Shown in pieces: positions 20,920 to 32,729 of a stretch of 64,000 nt of DNA (the stretch's first letter is position 1; every line of letters starts with the position of its first letter). The DNA comes from Telmatactis stephensoni. Lineage: Eukaryota; Cnidaria; Anthozoa; Actiniaria; Isophelliidae. The DNA lies in contig JALIZF010001637.1 of the NCBI GenBank assembly GCA_029948255.1, positions 434,001 to 498,000 of the forward strand. Direction: 5' to 3'. A program made the position numbers and the translations under genes. The notes under the pieces were generated by a model that did no database searches, was not told the DNA's origin, and saw only the letters and a program-made list of their open reading frames with translations.

Positions 20920-21036
20920 GAGCGGAAAAGAACTAGATGCCTGCACAAAAACGAAAGTCTTCGTTCCCATTATGAGATGCTAAAGTGCAGCCACAAATCC
21001 CTTTAGGCTCAAATTCATACTAGGGTACGTTTTTTG
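20920..21036 (+). pseudogene. Duplicated fragment of RING/TRAF-type gene exon 3 plus donor site
   Basis: The segment repeats 37467-37577 with few mismatches: ACGAAAGTCTTCGTTCCCA, then ATGAGATGCTAAAGTGCAGC, then TTCATACTAGGGTACGTTTT. Because it includes the GTACGT donor and the first intron bases, it came from genomic DNA rather than from an mRNA. It lacks the first part of the exon and is out of any gene context. Confidence 0.85.
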
Positions 21037-21238
21037 TAATTAGTTTCGAATTAATAATTGTGGTTACAAAATTAAACCCCCTTTTCAATTTAGCCAATAT
21101 TAACTCACACTTATGTATAGCTCCACTAAAGTTACACAAAGTTTGCCATAATAATTACAATAATATATTACAGTATTTATAAACAGAATATAGAATGTGA
21201 ATAATCATTGACATTAAAAAGTTTATTTATCCATGTAC

Positions 21239-22035
21239 CTTGAGTGTCTTTATCTGATGCAGCCGTGGATGATACATGTAAGTGAGCTATGAAATTTGAA
21301 ATCCATATATTAGGTTAAAAGCTATCATTACCATGTGGTCTGAAATAATTTATGGTTGGAAATTTACAAACCATTTTAAATCATCCTATTTTTCTATTAT
21401 TTCAAGATTAAAATTATCACACAACTTATTTCAAAGCACAACATATATGTACAATCACAAGTTACCTTATAGTTGTCAAATAATCTAAAATAGCTACACC
21501 AAATTTTTACCTCTGGAGGCTGCTGCCGATGTCTTCTTCAATGATGATATCCAAGCTACAGTTTAAAAAAATCAAATTCCACACAAGTTTATAGCAAGCC
21601 GCAACCAATGTTTTAATACATAAAAATAATTATACTTTTATATGACAAAATATTACTATTTTTATAAAATTACTAATTTGGACCTGGAATTGGCCTAGAC
21701 AACTGTTGAGATGATGATGATGGTGTTGCAACAGCTAGAACCAAAATAATTAGTCTGCGTATATGTAACAGCTCCATTATAGACAAAAGACAAACAGCAA
21801 AACCAAGTGCTAAGCAGACACTTGAATCTTTTCTCCAAATGTAATATTTTTTTTCATACAGTCATGCTTATAATATTATGATTGTATTTTCATCTCAAAT
21901 ACATTGAACTGCATTAAGTATATATAAAGACATTTTGTATATAAAATATACTAGCCATACAGTATATTGATGGCAGGTTGTCATCATCATCATCGTCATG
22001 ATCATCGCTGTCATCGAAAGATTGACTGGGGTGTT
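21239..22035 (-). CDS. Four more symmetric small exons of the minus-strand gene
   Basis: Exons in transcription order: 21961-22035 (75 nt, HPSQSFDDSDDHDDDDDDN..., donor gtatgg), 21684-21734 (51 nt, VATPSSSSQQLSRPIP), 21511-21555 (45 nt, WISSLKKTSAAAS), 21239-21286 (48 nt, HLHVSSTAASDKDTQ). All are phase 1-1 with AG acceptors and GT donors, like the exons at 3253-4943. The first encodes an Asp-rich stretch. The donor of the 75-nt exon is weak. Confidence 0.6.
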
Positions 22036-23402
22036 CTTTGAAGAGAAATAGAAATATCAGTAAAAAGCCAAATTATTTAAAAAATCAGAAACTTGTAGGA
22101 TATGTAAATTAGTGTGAATGCTAATTGACACTGTCTAGCAGTTTTCAGTTGCACGTGCTGCTTTGAGACAAAACACTGAGTTCGAAATGTGAACTAGTGG
22201 ATGCATGTCAATCAAATGTATTTCTAATGGCAACCAAAGTCAGCAATTGTCTCTAACTTGATCTCTCCTAATAAGGTAACTGCATACAGTGTATTTATCA
22301 GATTATTCTTATTATACAAATCGTTGGCCAAGCATCTCAGCCATGTTTTGTTGGGTCAACCTTCTCCTTCATAACACAAACATTCTTCATCTGAGTATGT
22401 CAAAGATTGATTTGATCAAGGTTTTTCTTATTTCATGAACTAAAAATAGCAGTAATACAGTAGTTTGCAATCAAACATGCTGACATCGATAACCACAGAA
22501 ATACATTCGATTGACGTGCAATGGTTTATGTTTCTTTGTCAGTTTTTTTTCTTCTAAAAGCGGCATGTGTGACAGAACTGTTGTAAGTTGTGGAATGAGC
22601 CTAAAGCATATGTAATGATGTTTTATACATGGATCCATCTTTACCAGAATCCTCTTCAATAAACTTTCATATTGAAATTTAAAATTCTGTGGAGAATACA
22701 AACACTATAATCTTAAATTGATAAATAATAGACACTCCAAAAGGATTGTGGCATAGAAAGAGGTATGAAATGTCATTATGGTCCAGGCTTATTGTTGAAG
22801 AAGTGTGCGTTATTGGTTGGACACCTCCCCTTTTCCCTCCTCCTACCCTTCCTCCTCACTGAGGACCAGCTATGCAGGCTAGATGCCAGGTCACATGTTT
22901 CACTTTTTTCTATAGAAGAACATATAACTTAATACCTACTATTATGCACTATAAAAAATACTTCATACAATTAGGTATAATATCAAAATGAGATGAAATA
23001 CTTCTATTTTTAGCTGGGTGTAGGTGTTGTGACCAGTGTATTAATGTCACCTTTGTTCAAGTGCATATGACCTGCGACAAGTGATCCTGGTTCCCAAATT
23101 TACATTAATGTAAATTTGGGAATCAGGATCACTTTTAGTCTGTTTTTAGCTATCCTATGACCAAGTTCAGCATATAACAGCAAACCTTTTCCCCAAGGGT
23201 ATGCAAACAGTTATTCTGCTCGAATGAAATTATTAATAAATATGTTCAGGATGATAAATAAAAAAAATTCCTAAACATCTCTAATATTTATTTTTGATCA
23301 CTGTCACAAATGTGCTTCTGCAAATAACTTTTTAAATATGTAATGCTGTACAATAATCAGTAGCATATGTACATTTAATATATCATGTAAATAGTTAAGT
23401 AC
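22036..23402. other. Intronic stretch with one near-perfect palindrome
   Basis: A 54-bp palindrome lies at 23080-23133 (listed separately). A possible 42-nt exon at about 22640-22690 was not accepted because its phase does not fit. Nothing else is recognisable. Confidence 0.5.
23080..23133. repeat. 54-bp palindrome, 27-bp arms, no loop
   Basis: AGTGATCCTGGTTCCCAAAT on the left is mirrored on the right with one mismatch, and the centre is ACATTAATGT. Transcribed, it would form an almost perfect hairpin. Confidence 0.9.
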
Positions 23403-23752
23403 CTTAAGTTGATATTGCACTTGATCCCCTTGTTGGTGGAGATGCAGCAACTAAACCAGACAAATCATAATGTACTGCAGTCAGTTTATCACTAACAGTA
23501 CAATAATCAGTAGCATATGTACATGTAACATGTAAATAGTAATATAAGTACCTTGGGTTGACATTGCACTTGATCCCCTTGTTGGTGGAGATGCAGCAGC
23601 TAAACCAGACAAATCATAATGTATTGCAGTCAGTTTATTACAGCAGCTGTACAATAATCAGTAGCACATGTACATGTAATATCATGTAAATAGTTAAGTA
23701 CCTTGGGTTGATGTTGCAGTTGCAGATCCCCTTGTTGATGGCGATGCAGCAG
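23403..23752 (-). CDS. Three tandem copies of the 48-51 nt phase-1 exon
   Basis: Exons 23702-23752 (51 nt, AASPSTRGSATATSTQ), 23552-23599 (48 nt, AASPPTRGSSAMSTQ) and 23403-23450 (48 nt). They sit in repeat units of about 150 bp, each made of exon plus intron and sharing intron text with the copies at 11804-12015. In the leftmost copy the codon that is CAA in its sisters is TAA, an in-frame stop, so that copy is either skipped or truncates the protein. No start codon or first exon was found further right. Confidence 0.6.
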
Positions 23753-25174
23753 CTAAACCTGCAGACAATCATGAATTATTAATGATTGACATTTGACACT
23801 TATTGACTAGGACCAAGGGAAACAGTATGTTTTGTGGTCCCAAGACCGCCAATGTTTCCCGAGGCAGAGCCGAGTGTTTCAAGTGTTTCATTATAAAAAC
23901 GCCGCTGCCTACAGTTAAAGTTTTTAAACAAAATTCACACAAAACTGACATTTTTTCACATATAGTTTTTTGGAGAATTGTTGTAGCTCTTTTGGTGACA
24001 TTCCTGGTTGGTTATCTTTTTATCGGAATAAATATTGTATATTGGACTTAAACGTTTGACAATAAACACGAGTTTAATTGCCTCATGCATGTCCGAAAGA
24101 ATGAATTTGTAAACGCATGCTGCCAAAAATCTGCCTTCAAAGCTCATGCATGCAATCTACTTCCGGTTTTGTTATTACCGGTCAATGAAACTCACTGTTG
24201 CCCACTGAGAGTTGTTGCTGGGGAAACAGCAAAATTTGTTGACATTCACGTGATGCGCTCTCGCCCAATCAGAGCACGGAAAAAAATTGACTTTGACAGT
24301 TGGTATATTATTAACAATACTTTTTATCATCATTAACAAAATCCTTATTCTAAAAGATGAGCATTAAGCTCTTTCAATATCAACTCATGCATGCAGTCAG
24401 CAAATCATATAAACATTAGTTTCCAAATCTTGATGAACTGTGAGTTATAATTGGCCTTTTTGTAACAGTTGGAGTGATATTGTTTTATTACAAAAACAGA
24501 GAATCCTTTTTTAAACTTCATTTCTATTGATGGAAACTTTAACTGCTTTGAGTCACAGATAATTCAGTGGTACAACAAATGTGTAACTTGGATTATGTTT
24601 AGGCAAGTTTTGAGAATTTGTTTTCTTCAGAAAATATAGGTACTTATGGTCACGTGACCTTAACTATGTAAAAATAGGCACCAATTAGGTGCATGTGAAT
24701 GGTCATGTGAACTAATAAAATTTCCTAAATCAAGTAGTAACCATCAAAATGGTCACAAGAAATCGACAGAGGGCATCAATACCAACAACAACATATATAC
24801 AGAAATAATTATATATTTGAGATGCAATGTTGTCTTAAGATTGGTTCAGATAAACTTGATGTTACTGCCTGAGATGTGGTTGCATGACCACACACATTAA
24901 CAGGTTTCATGCAGTTGTCACAACTTTTGGAACTGGACTAAAACTAAAAGGATAAAAGTCTGTGATGAAGAAAGCTGCCATTTTTTCAACATTGCAGGGG
25001 CGATGCATGTGTAAATAACACACTCAAATATTAAATTGTCACATTTCAACTCCATGAAAACAATCACTTGAAATGATATTGTATTTGAAATAAAAAACAA
25101 GTGCATTTCAGTATTCAACACAGAGTTTATATCTAGTCATTGTTTATATGAACAGCAACCTGAAGCAAGGTAAC
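23753..25174. other. Gene-poor stretch
   Basis: No exon, repeat or RNA gene could be supported. Short open frames here lack splice context and protein-like composition. Confidence 0.5.
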
Positions 25175-25365
25175 AATAGGCTATTTGCATGATGGCATCA
25201 TTTTACTACAACTACCAGAATGCTCTACGAAATTTTCTTTCTTATTCAGATTTTTATTCCTTTTTGAGAATAGTCAAACAATTGGCACTAAATATTTTAC
25301 AAAAGAAAGTGGGCAAAGCATTCTGGTAGTTGTAGTATATGACGCCATCATGCAAATGGCCTATT
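25175..25365. mobile_element. 191-bp MITE with about 48-bp inverted ends
   Basis: The left end AATAGGCTATTTGCATGATG is mirrored by the right end (complement AATAGGCCATTTGCATGATG). The match continues through TACTACAACTACCAGAATGC. A partial copy lies at 3454-3540. There is no coding capacity. Confidence 0.8.
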
Positions 25366-25549
25366 ATACAATTCTTGATATGACATTTCAAAAGCTTTTG
25401 TCCATTACATAACTTAATTTAACTTTTAAAAACATTATCAAAGCTTCATGACAAAAAAAAAATTCTTTTTGAAATCGACAAGCACCTGATTTCAGTCTTT
25501 GTCTTCAATTTGCATAACAGTTGTAAAATATTTGATAAAACACTTCATT

Positions 25550-25814
25550 TAAATTGCCCTACCACATGACGTCACAGTATTGTTTACATTAGGGATAGAC
25601 GCTCAGAAACAGTGGAAATTGGGACCTATTAATATTCCTTTTCGAAGTAGAACTTCAATGTATCGAGTTTTGATATATATTATATTGTATCAGTGATTGC
25701 TCATCTGCAATTTATTTGCAATCACTCTGATCCCCTCTGGCGACCATAATCCTTAGTGTCAAAACAATAGAATGTTTTGGTGTGACGTCATTATGCGATA
25801 GGACAATTGCATTC
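25550..25814. mobile_element. Possible short inverted-repeat element with TGACGTCA-like ends
   Basis: AAATTGCCCTACCACATGAC plus GTCACAG on the left resembles the complement of the right end (CAATTGTCCTATCGCATAAT plus GACGTCACA). The match is imperfect, so this is tentative. Confidence 0.4.
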
Positions 25815-25928
25815 ATTGAGGGATTGTCTGGCTTTATTATATGATTGAGTCGGTTTTCTAAATGTTATTTGTAGGGCAATATACAGATATTGCCCTCGAT
25901 CGCCCCATACTTCCCTAGGTCATCTTAA

Positions 25929-28900
25929 GAGTGAATGTCAACAAAAATCCAACAAAATCGAAATTTTGTGGCAACGGTCAAATTTCTCGATTTCGCTGAT
26001 ATTTACAGGTTAGTTAGGCCTATAGGTCCTGTGAATCGTGGTATACTTTGTTTGTCCAATTTGTTTTGTTTTTCGAGAAAATTGAAAAAAAAGATTTTTG
26101 GCCAAAATGTCGCTATTTTGGCGATAAAATATTGTCCAACTTTTAAAGCTTCGCATTTCTTTAGAATACAAAATTACAACGTAAAACACGGTATGTACCT
26201 CAATTGTTATCTAAACTATTTGCTAATTAATTTTGAAGGTTTTTAATTGAATTTATTGAATATAGGAGAATATTTTGGCGGACCTCCTCAATAGCTTTCA
26301 AAAAAGTAAGGTCACTTCGAATACTCATTTCACCCCGTACTACGCAATACAAAACAATGACATGCAGAATTTAAGAAGGCGAAATGTTGTTCTTGACGAC
26401 GATAGAAAAATCTTTTTGGGTATTTTTGTTTCAGTGAAATCCAAACGACTTTTATTTGAATACTTTTTATAGAATTTGCATTGTCGGCAAAATCAAAAGA
26501 ATTAGGCTTTATGAATAAATTTACCTTCCTCCCTAAACATTTTATTAAACTATCAAATGAATGTAGGAAGTTGAATAAAACAAGTTTAGTGGCCTTAGAA
26601 AATAACACAATATTTAGATTTTAAAAGCTTTTTAGCGGTTTTCAATGCAAATGAAGCCGATAATTAATCAATTGATTAGTCGCGTCGCGTGCAGTGATGC
26701 GTTTAACGACTTTGTTTACATGAGTATTATTTTCTTTCGGTAAATTTTCTTTAGATGTGTCCACGGTTATTACCTGGTAAACAATTACAATAACCAACGC
26801 AATATAAAACATTATTTCGTAGCTTAGAAGTGAATGTCTTATAAAGATTTAGCTAACACGGGACTTTTTAGAATAATACAATAAGTACTATTTTAGGTTT
26901 TGTTAGGACAAGCTCAAGTTAGTATTATATATTTATAAAAAAATCCTTACTGTATTATAGAATAAATATAAAATGATTTCGCTTTAATTATATAATAATC
27001 ATCTATCATGCTCTCTAGAGAATAATCTCCAGCGCACGCAGCGGGTATACCCCACCCTTCATATCTCTGAGGGGTAAAAATAAAAAAATTCAAAAGTTTG
27101 CTCTTACTTTGGTATCCTTGAGGGTGTCGAGAAGGAAAATCAGAATATATTTCATTGGTACAATCTCATATACAAGTATATATGACGGTAGTATTACATT
27201 CAAACTTTTAAACTTTGCAAATCTTACGTTCATCTATGAAACTGAAAACCACGCCCTTTAAAATTCTTCTGGTATCTCTAACTTAGGGATATTTTAAACA
27301 TCATTTATGGCGACGAGCATACGAACAGGAAAATGTATCCACTTATACTCACTTGGTTTACGCCTCATTTTTAGAGCAACTGCATTTATCTACTATTACT
27401 TTGATAAGTTCAAGATATGGCTTTTTGCGTCTGACTGTGATGTGGGACATGTCTAGTTCTAAGGCGGCGCACACCTCTTTGAGCATATTGATTGAAAACT
27501 CGGCAAGCTTGGAATTTGTAGACAATTCACAGATGTTATAAGCTCCATATACGATGGGATGCTGGAGACCTATTACACTGACTACTTCATCGATTAACTC
27601 CCAGATATCTTGCTCCTCAGTGTCTAATTCCTCTTCGTATGCATTTTCTTCAGAGATTTGCTGAGGCGTGAGAAAAAGATCTTTATGAAACATTCGAGTA
27701 CCGTCCTTTTTTTTTTTTTTTTTCCTTTCGCGTTGCCTTGGAAATTTCTACTGGATTCGCCTTATGACCTGTAACTTCTCCATTTATGAACACATCAATC
27801 AGATATTTCCTCTGTGTTTCAGTGAACCGTTTTTTCTTAGCCCCAGTCTTCAAAGCCCAACCCATCGGCAGCACAGACCCAGCAGAACTGTTCGCAGATT
27901 CGTGTGGCAAATCTTGATCTATAGCAGTAATACTGCTTGTCCCTTCCTCAAGCTTTGCTGCGTAGAGTACCATGACACTTGTCATATACGGTCATGTTTT
28001 CAAGAGCATACTTGTGGCGTTCACATTGTAGGTGTTTTTCAAATGAGGAGTATCGTTGAAATGACTTTATGCAGCCCTCCTCTGGACAAAAGAACAACTT
28101 TTCATCGCCAATATTTCTGTCAGTATCACAGTTATTGCGTTCAATATCCTGATCTTCATCTTCACTTGATTCAGCTTCAGTTTCTCTACTTTCTTCATTT
28201 ACTGATGCCCTTTTTCGTGTTTTTACAGAAACAAAAGAAATTTCTGGATTTTCATGATGTTTTTTGTCTAGGTTGGGTAAGATTGTGGGTAGACTGATGT
28301 CAGTCCAGCTTATGTCTTTTCCTTCGCCAATTTTATAAGCTTTCCATGCGGTTATCCCGTTGTCGCTATACTCTATGTTGTTAATGTAGCTCACACCGTC
28401 TAGTTTGCAGGTCGGTGCATCATCAGTTGGTGGGAAACATACAGCTACGCGTACACCTGGAATACCACCAGACGACTCCATAGCGCACTTCATTTGATCA
28501 AGAGTTTCTATATCATGGCCAGAGTACAAATACCTTTTCATGTGATTCTTTATTGTTGCAGCCTTTCGGTCGCAAGACCCTTTGCCGCCTTGAGGGTCAG
28601 AGAAATCGAGACGGGCAATCTTGACTCCGTGTTTCGTAGCAATTTGTTGTATAGCTAGCATAACTAAGGCAGAGTGATAGCAGCCTGCATTGTCTTGTTT
28701 CATGTAGACAGATGTGAGATCGGGTAAAACTGTCTTCAGCTGTTTTAGCACATCATCAAAAATAGCAAGAACGGTGAAACTATCTTGAGTGCACTTTTCG
28801 AAAATATGCACTAAAGTTAACATTTGAATGACGTTGTCAGCATTAAATTTCCTGATTGCAACGGTTATGTGCCAAGGAATACCACGTTTGCCGAACCAGT

Positions 28901-31900
28901 CTCTCTGGCTTTCCCTGTATATTTTCTCGGCAAATACTTCATGGCCCAATCAGAAACCAAAAGGATGGAGTTGTCATCAATGTTTTCTAAGATTTCATGT
29001 CTAGCCGAGTCTTGGTTAATAGATCTGAGAAGGTGGGCTTTCCAACTTTCTATGTTCTTAACAGACTGACTGATAATGTATTCTATCTCCTCTCTTTCTT
29101 CTACAGAGCACTTCACATCCTTGAAAACTGAACGGATCTCACTTAGAGCACTAGGGAAGATGTCACACCTGTCACACTTCGTTCTATGTTCATGATCACA
29201 TGCTTTTTTGTAGTCGGGATCAGCTGGATCACTTAGAGCATACGCTCTGCAGTGGTCTGCAACCGTTGAGGAGGTCGACACGTATACCTGTCATAGAAAA
29301 AGTTCTATTATTATACCTCTATATGACGGCATATCTATGGACCCCTTGTAGCACCTCGGAATGCAGCTCAATTTGGATATAAAATAACAGGTTTCAAATT
29401 CTCAGGAGATTAAAATTCTTTTGTTTTGTTATCAAATTGAGGCTGCTTTGACGTCATATGCAAGGAGCCTTTTGTGGTCGCTAATCAAACTCCTCCGATG
29501 ATTTACCAGCCTCCTGTCTAAGACTATCTCTTAAACAACCATACATATAAAAAGCCCTTATATAGAGGTTTAGTGATCGTATGTTGACCGCACTTGGGTA
29601 ATGATCGACGATATAAGCTAGTCTCTCTTAAATGAACCAATTACATTTGTTGTATTTATGACGTTACCTTATAATCACTCTTCAGATAGCGTTTTGCCTT
29701 CTTCAGATTCTCAGTGGTCTCTTTTGCCCACTTGAGCCCTTTGCCATATTCATCACCAATCTTCTCTACTACTTCCTCAAGATCGTCGAAGGCTGTGGCC
29801 CCAGCTGCTGAGAAATAATCTAAGCCTTGAAGTGATTTTCTCGCCGACGCAGAACAAACGCTGAGAATTCTGCACGGTGTGCTTCTACTAGCTGGTTCGA
29901 AACCAGTGTCTTTACAGTATCCTTGGTACTGACGAACTACTTGTTCTGGGATTAAAGTGCGTACAACGTTTGGGATACTTATTTGCTCACCTGAAGACAG
30001 TTTGAGGATTTTTTCGCCAAAAGGTATGTCTTGAACGATATGCGTGCTGGTGATAAACGTGACGAAGTGGTCTAATTTTCCGGGGTCGACATGCATTCGG
30101 GTATTTTTTACATTCGGCAATACAGAGCCTCTCCCATGCAGTAGTGTGTGATGACGCGCTATGTTGAAGCGGTATCTCGTGAGGTCAGGTATCCACTCTT
30201 TCAATTCCTTGAAGCTCACTTTGTCTGCAATGATGGATAGAATTTGTCTTCTTGTACTCCAGTGGCAGCTATTATAATAACACTCACAAAGAGCTTCAAC
30301 TAAAGAGTAATCGGTGGTACTATTGCGCTTATCTTTAACCACACAATCAAGTAACGCACTGGACTCTCCAGGAACGATTTCCTCCAGACAGGTATGAACC
30401 AGTTCTCGTCCCTTACGAACGTAATAGCGTTTTGTACGTTCAGAGGCCTCCTCCCATGGGACTGTAAGTGTGTGTCGGACCGGACTAATGTCTCTTGACG
30501 CTAGATATGCGTTTAATTTTTCCACAGGTGCAGGATCCATGTCAAAGGAGTCGTCTTCTACTTCAAAAGATAAACACAAACTCTTTGATTTTTCACTATA
30601 TGGGGTATCTAATTCTGCTGTTGTCACAAGTGACTCATCTGGGTTTGGTTTAAACGTTACTTCTTCATCCGTTTCTCCTCCGTCTTCATTCTCTGCCTTA
30701 AAATCGGCGGGGGAAAATCACAATGAAAAAAAGGAGTTTCGAAACTTACTCACGGGAGGGAAATCAAACGTACCCATTTTTATTCCAACGACCACGCCAT
30801 TTTGTTCAATAGCGACATTTCGTGTCGTCTGGATGATTTAATTTATTCGAATTTGTTTCTTGGAATTGTTCAAAAGAAGAAATTTGAAATGGGTTTGAGT
30901 AAAATGAGCGCCGATTTTTCAATTAACACCCTCGTCCTAGAAGGTGCTTATCAATGTAACACAGGGTACCCATGAGAGATATTTTCTTTAAAACATTTTT
31001 TTGACTGCAAATACTTTTTAAAGTAGGCCAGATATTTACCAAGCTGAGATTCTTTATTTTTTCTGTGAGATCGCTTTTAGCGTCTTGAAGACTTAGCAAA
31101 CTTTTGTTTATCCATCTGATCCATATCATAGAGCTTTTTCCTGCAATTAATGCAGATACCTAACATTCCAGGAATGAAAAAAAGTACTAATCAAAAGAGG
31201 TTGATTATAAAAAATTGTGATTATGATAAAATGAAATGAAGAATCTATCTATTACCTGATCCCACTGGAATAAAAGTTCCTGTTTTTTTCAATCTAATTT
31301 GAGATTGACTCTTACTAATTCCTCTTTCGCACTTCGGCCATTTGGCCCTCGACTTGCCGTGGTTTGACAAGGAGGCAGGAACTCGACATCTTGTATTTGA
31401 GCCTCTTGTCCATCCCAATCCAAGATTGTATCTATGATAGGCGCATATTGTCAAGGTTTGGATGTCCTTTGGACGAGCGAATATCGCTGCACGGCAACGA
31501 ATCAAGTCAACTTCATTAACAGGCTCGGTGAAAGCAAACAGAGACTTGTGCTTTGTGATATCCTTGTCACAGGAAAGTAAAGGAACTATAATTCTCTCTC
31601 CGCTCTCCTCGCATCTCTTTTTCTCTTTATCTTTCCGTTTACACCCACATCGTCCTCCAACAATGGCTTGAAAGAGCAGTTGACTTCCATTTGCTACAAT
31701 CGACCACTTGTATCAAATACAACTAAAAGCACGCTGCGGTCCGCTTTGGATTTTCTACTTTTTAGTTGTCGATTTCACTGTCAGAACGTTTATTGTATTT
31801 TGTTATTACAAACAGATGTGAGCCTTCATAAACATTTAGAATGGTCAAGCTTAAGGTTTGTTATTAACAATAAAGACCAGTGTATTGAGGATCTAAAAAG

Positions 31901-32729
31901 TTTTACTTTATATTTTATATTAGTGCACAAAAGTTTACAAAAACGCAGTTTGAATAAGAGTATGATCTAAACATAGTCTTAAAATGCTTCATGCGACTAA
32001 TTATAATTATGGGCTTTGTTTGCCGCGGCAAACAAAAACAACTTGTAAATTCTAAGCTTAAGATATCTATAGCTTATTTTTTTAATAAACCCAATAAACC
32101 TGCTTCAATTACAGTAACTTTCCAAATTCTTTTGATGGTTTAATGAAATCTTAAGGAAAGAAAGCAAAATTATTCAAGAAACTTAATTCTTTTGATTTTG
32201 CCGACTATGCAAATTTAATTAAAAATTCTTGAACTTCAAGTAGCTTGTATTTCGCTTAAACAAAAATACCCCAAAAAATAGTATTTCGCCTTCCAAAATC
32301 CTAAATTTCATTGTTTTTATTTGCGTAGTACGACGTGAAATAATTTTTTGAAGTTACAATAGTTTTCATAAGGCTATTTAGGAGGTCAGACAAAATATTT
32401 TATCTTATTGAACAAATTTCATCAAAAACCTTCAAACTTAGCTGAGAGAGAGTTTAAGTAATATTCGAGGTATATACGGAGTTTTATAGTGTAATTTTGT
32501 ATAGCAAACTAACGGGAAGCCTTGAAATTTGATCAATATTTTACCATCAAAAGAGCGGCGTTTCAGTGAAAAATCGTTTCTTTCGATTTTCTTGAAAATA
32601 AAGGAAATTTAAACAAACAAAGTATACCACGATTCATAGGACCTATAGGCCTAACTAACTTGCAAATATTAGCGAAATTTAAAATTTGACCGTTGCCACG
32701 AAATGTCCGATATTTGCTGACATTCACTC
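25929..32729 (-). mobile_element. 6.8-kb TTAA-flanked DNA transposon with long inverted repeats, unnamed family
   Basis: The sequence TTAA GAGTGAATGTCA at 25925 is mirrored by TGACATTCACTC TTAA ending at 32733, so the unit is 25929-32729 with TTAA on both sides. The inverted arms continue inward with indels for roughly 700 bp (25929 to about 26640 and about 32030 to 32729). They share blocks such as GTGGCAACGGTCAAATTT, TAGTTAGGCCTATAGGTCCT, GAATCGTGGTATACTTTGTT and GGCAAAATCAAAAGAATTA. One minus-strand gene (27358-31562) lies wholly between the arms. TTAA duplications are known for piggyBac and Kolobok, but the protein does not look like piggyBac. Confidence 0.82.
27358..31562 (-). pseudogene. 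DDE-like, C2H2 zinc-finger protein of the TTAA element, frameshifted
   Basis: Five exons chain in phase: 31256-31562, 31040-31140, 30754-30828, 29668-30696, 27358-29287. Exon 1 has a conserved-looking cysteine/arginine region (ICAYHRYNLGLGW, then KTGTFIPVGSG). Exon 4 encodes an all-helical-looking domain (HWSTRRQILSIIADKVSF, RYRFNIARHHTLLHGRGS). The last exon holds candidate acidic catalytic positions in VSDWAMKYLP, KQDNAGCYHS and DFSDPQGGKGSCDRK, then a C2H2 finger (CPEEGCIKSFQRYSSFEKHL). Three frame breaks are visible: an extra TA near 28912-28918, an extra base near 27978 and an expanded T17 run at 27707-27723. The start exon is uncertain. The family seems to be a multicopy invertebrate transposase; that is from memory. 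Confidence 0.78.

Noticed and set aside
22640..22695. Possible 42-nt exon NFKFQYESLLKRIL on the minus strand
   Set aside because: It has AG and GT borders but only works in phase 0, which does not connect with the phase-1 exons around it.
28865..28949. Two separate genes where frames overlap
   Set aside because: The peptide sense continues across the frame change when a 2-base TA gain is assumed, so it is one gene with a frameshift.
30470..30841. 123-residue plus-strand frame
   Set aside because: It is the reverse of coding exons 3 and 4 of the TTAA-element gene, whose splice phases fit on the minus strand.
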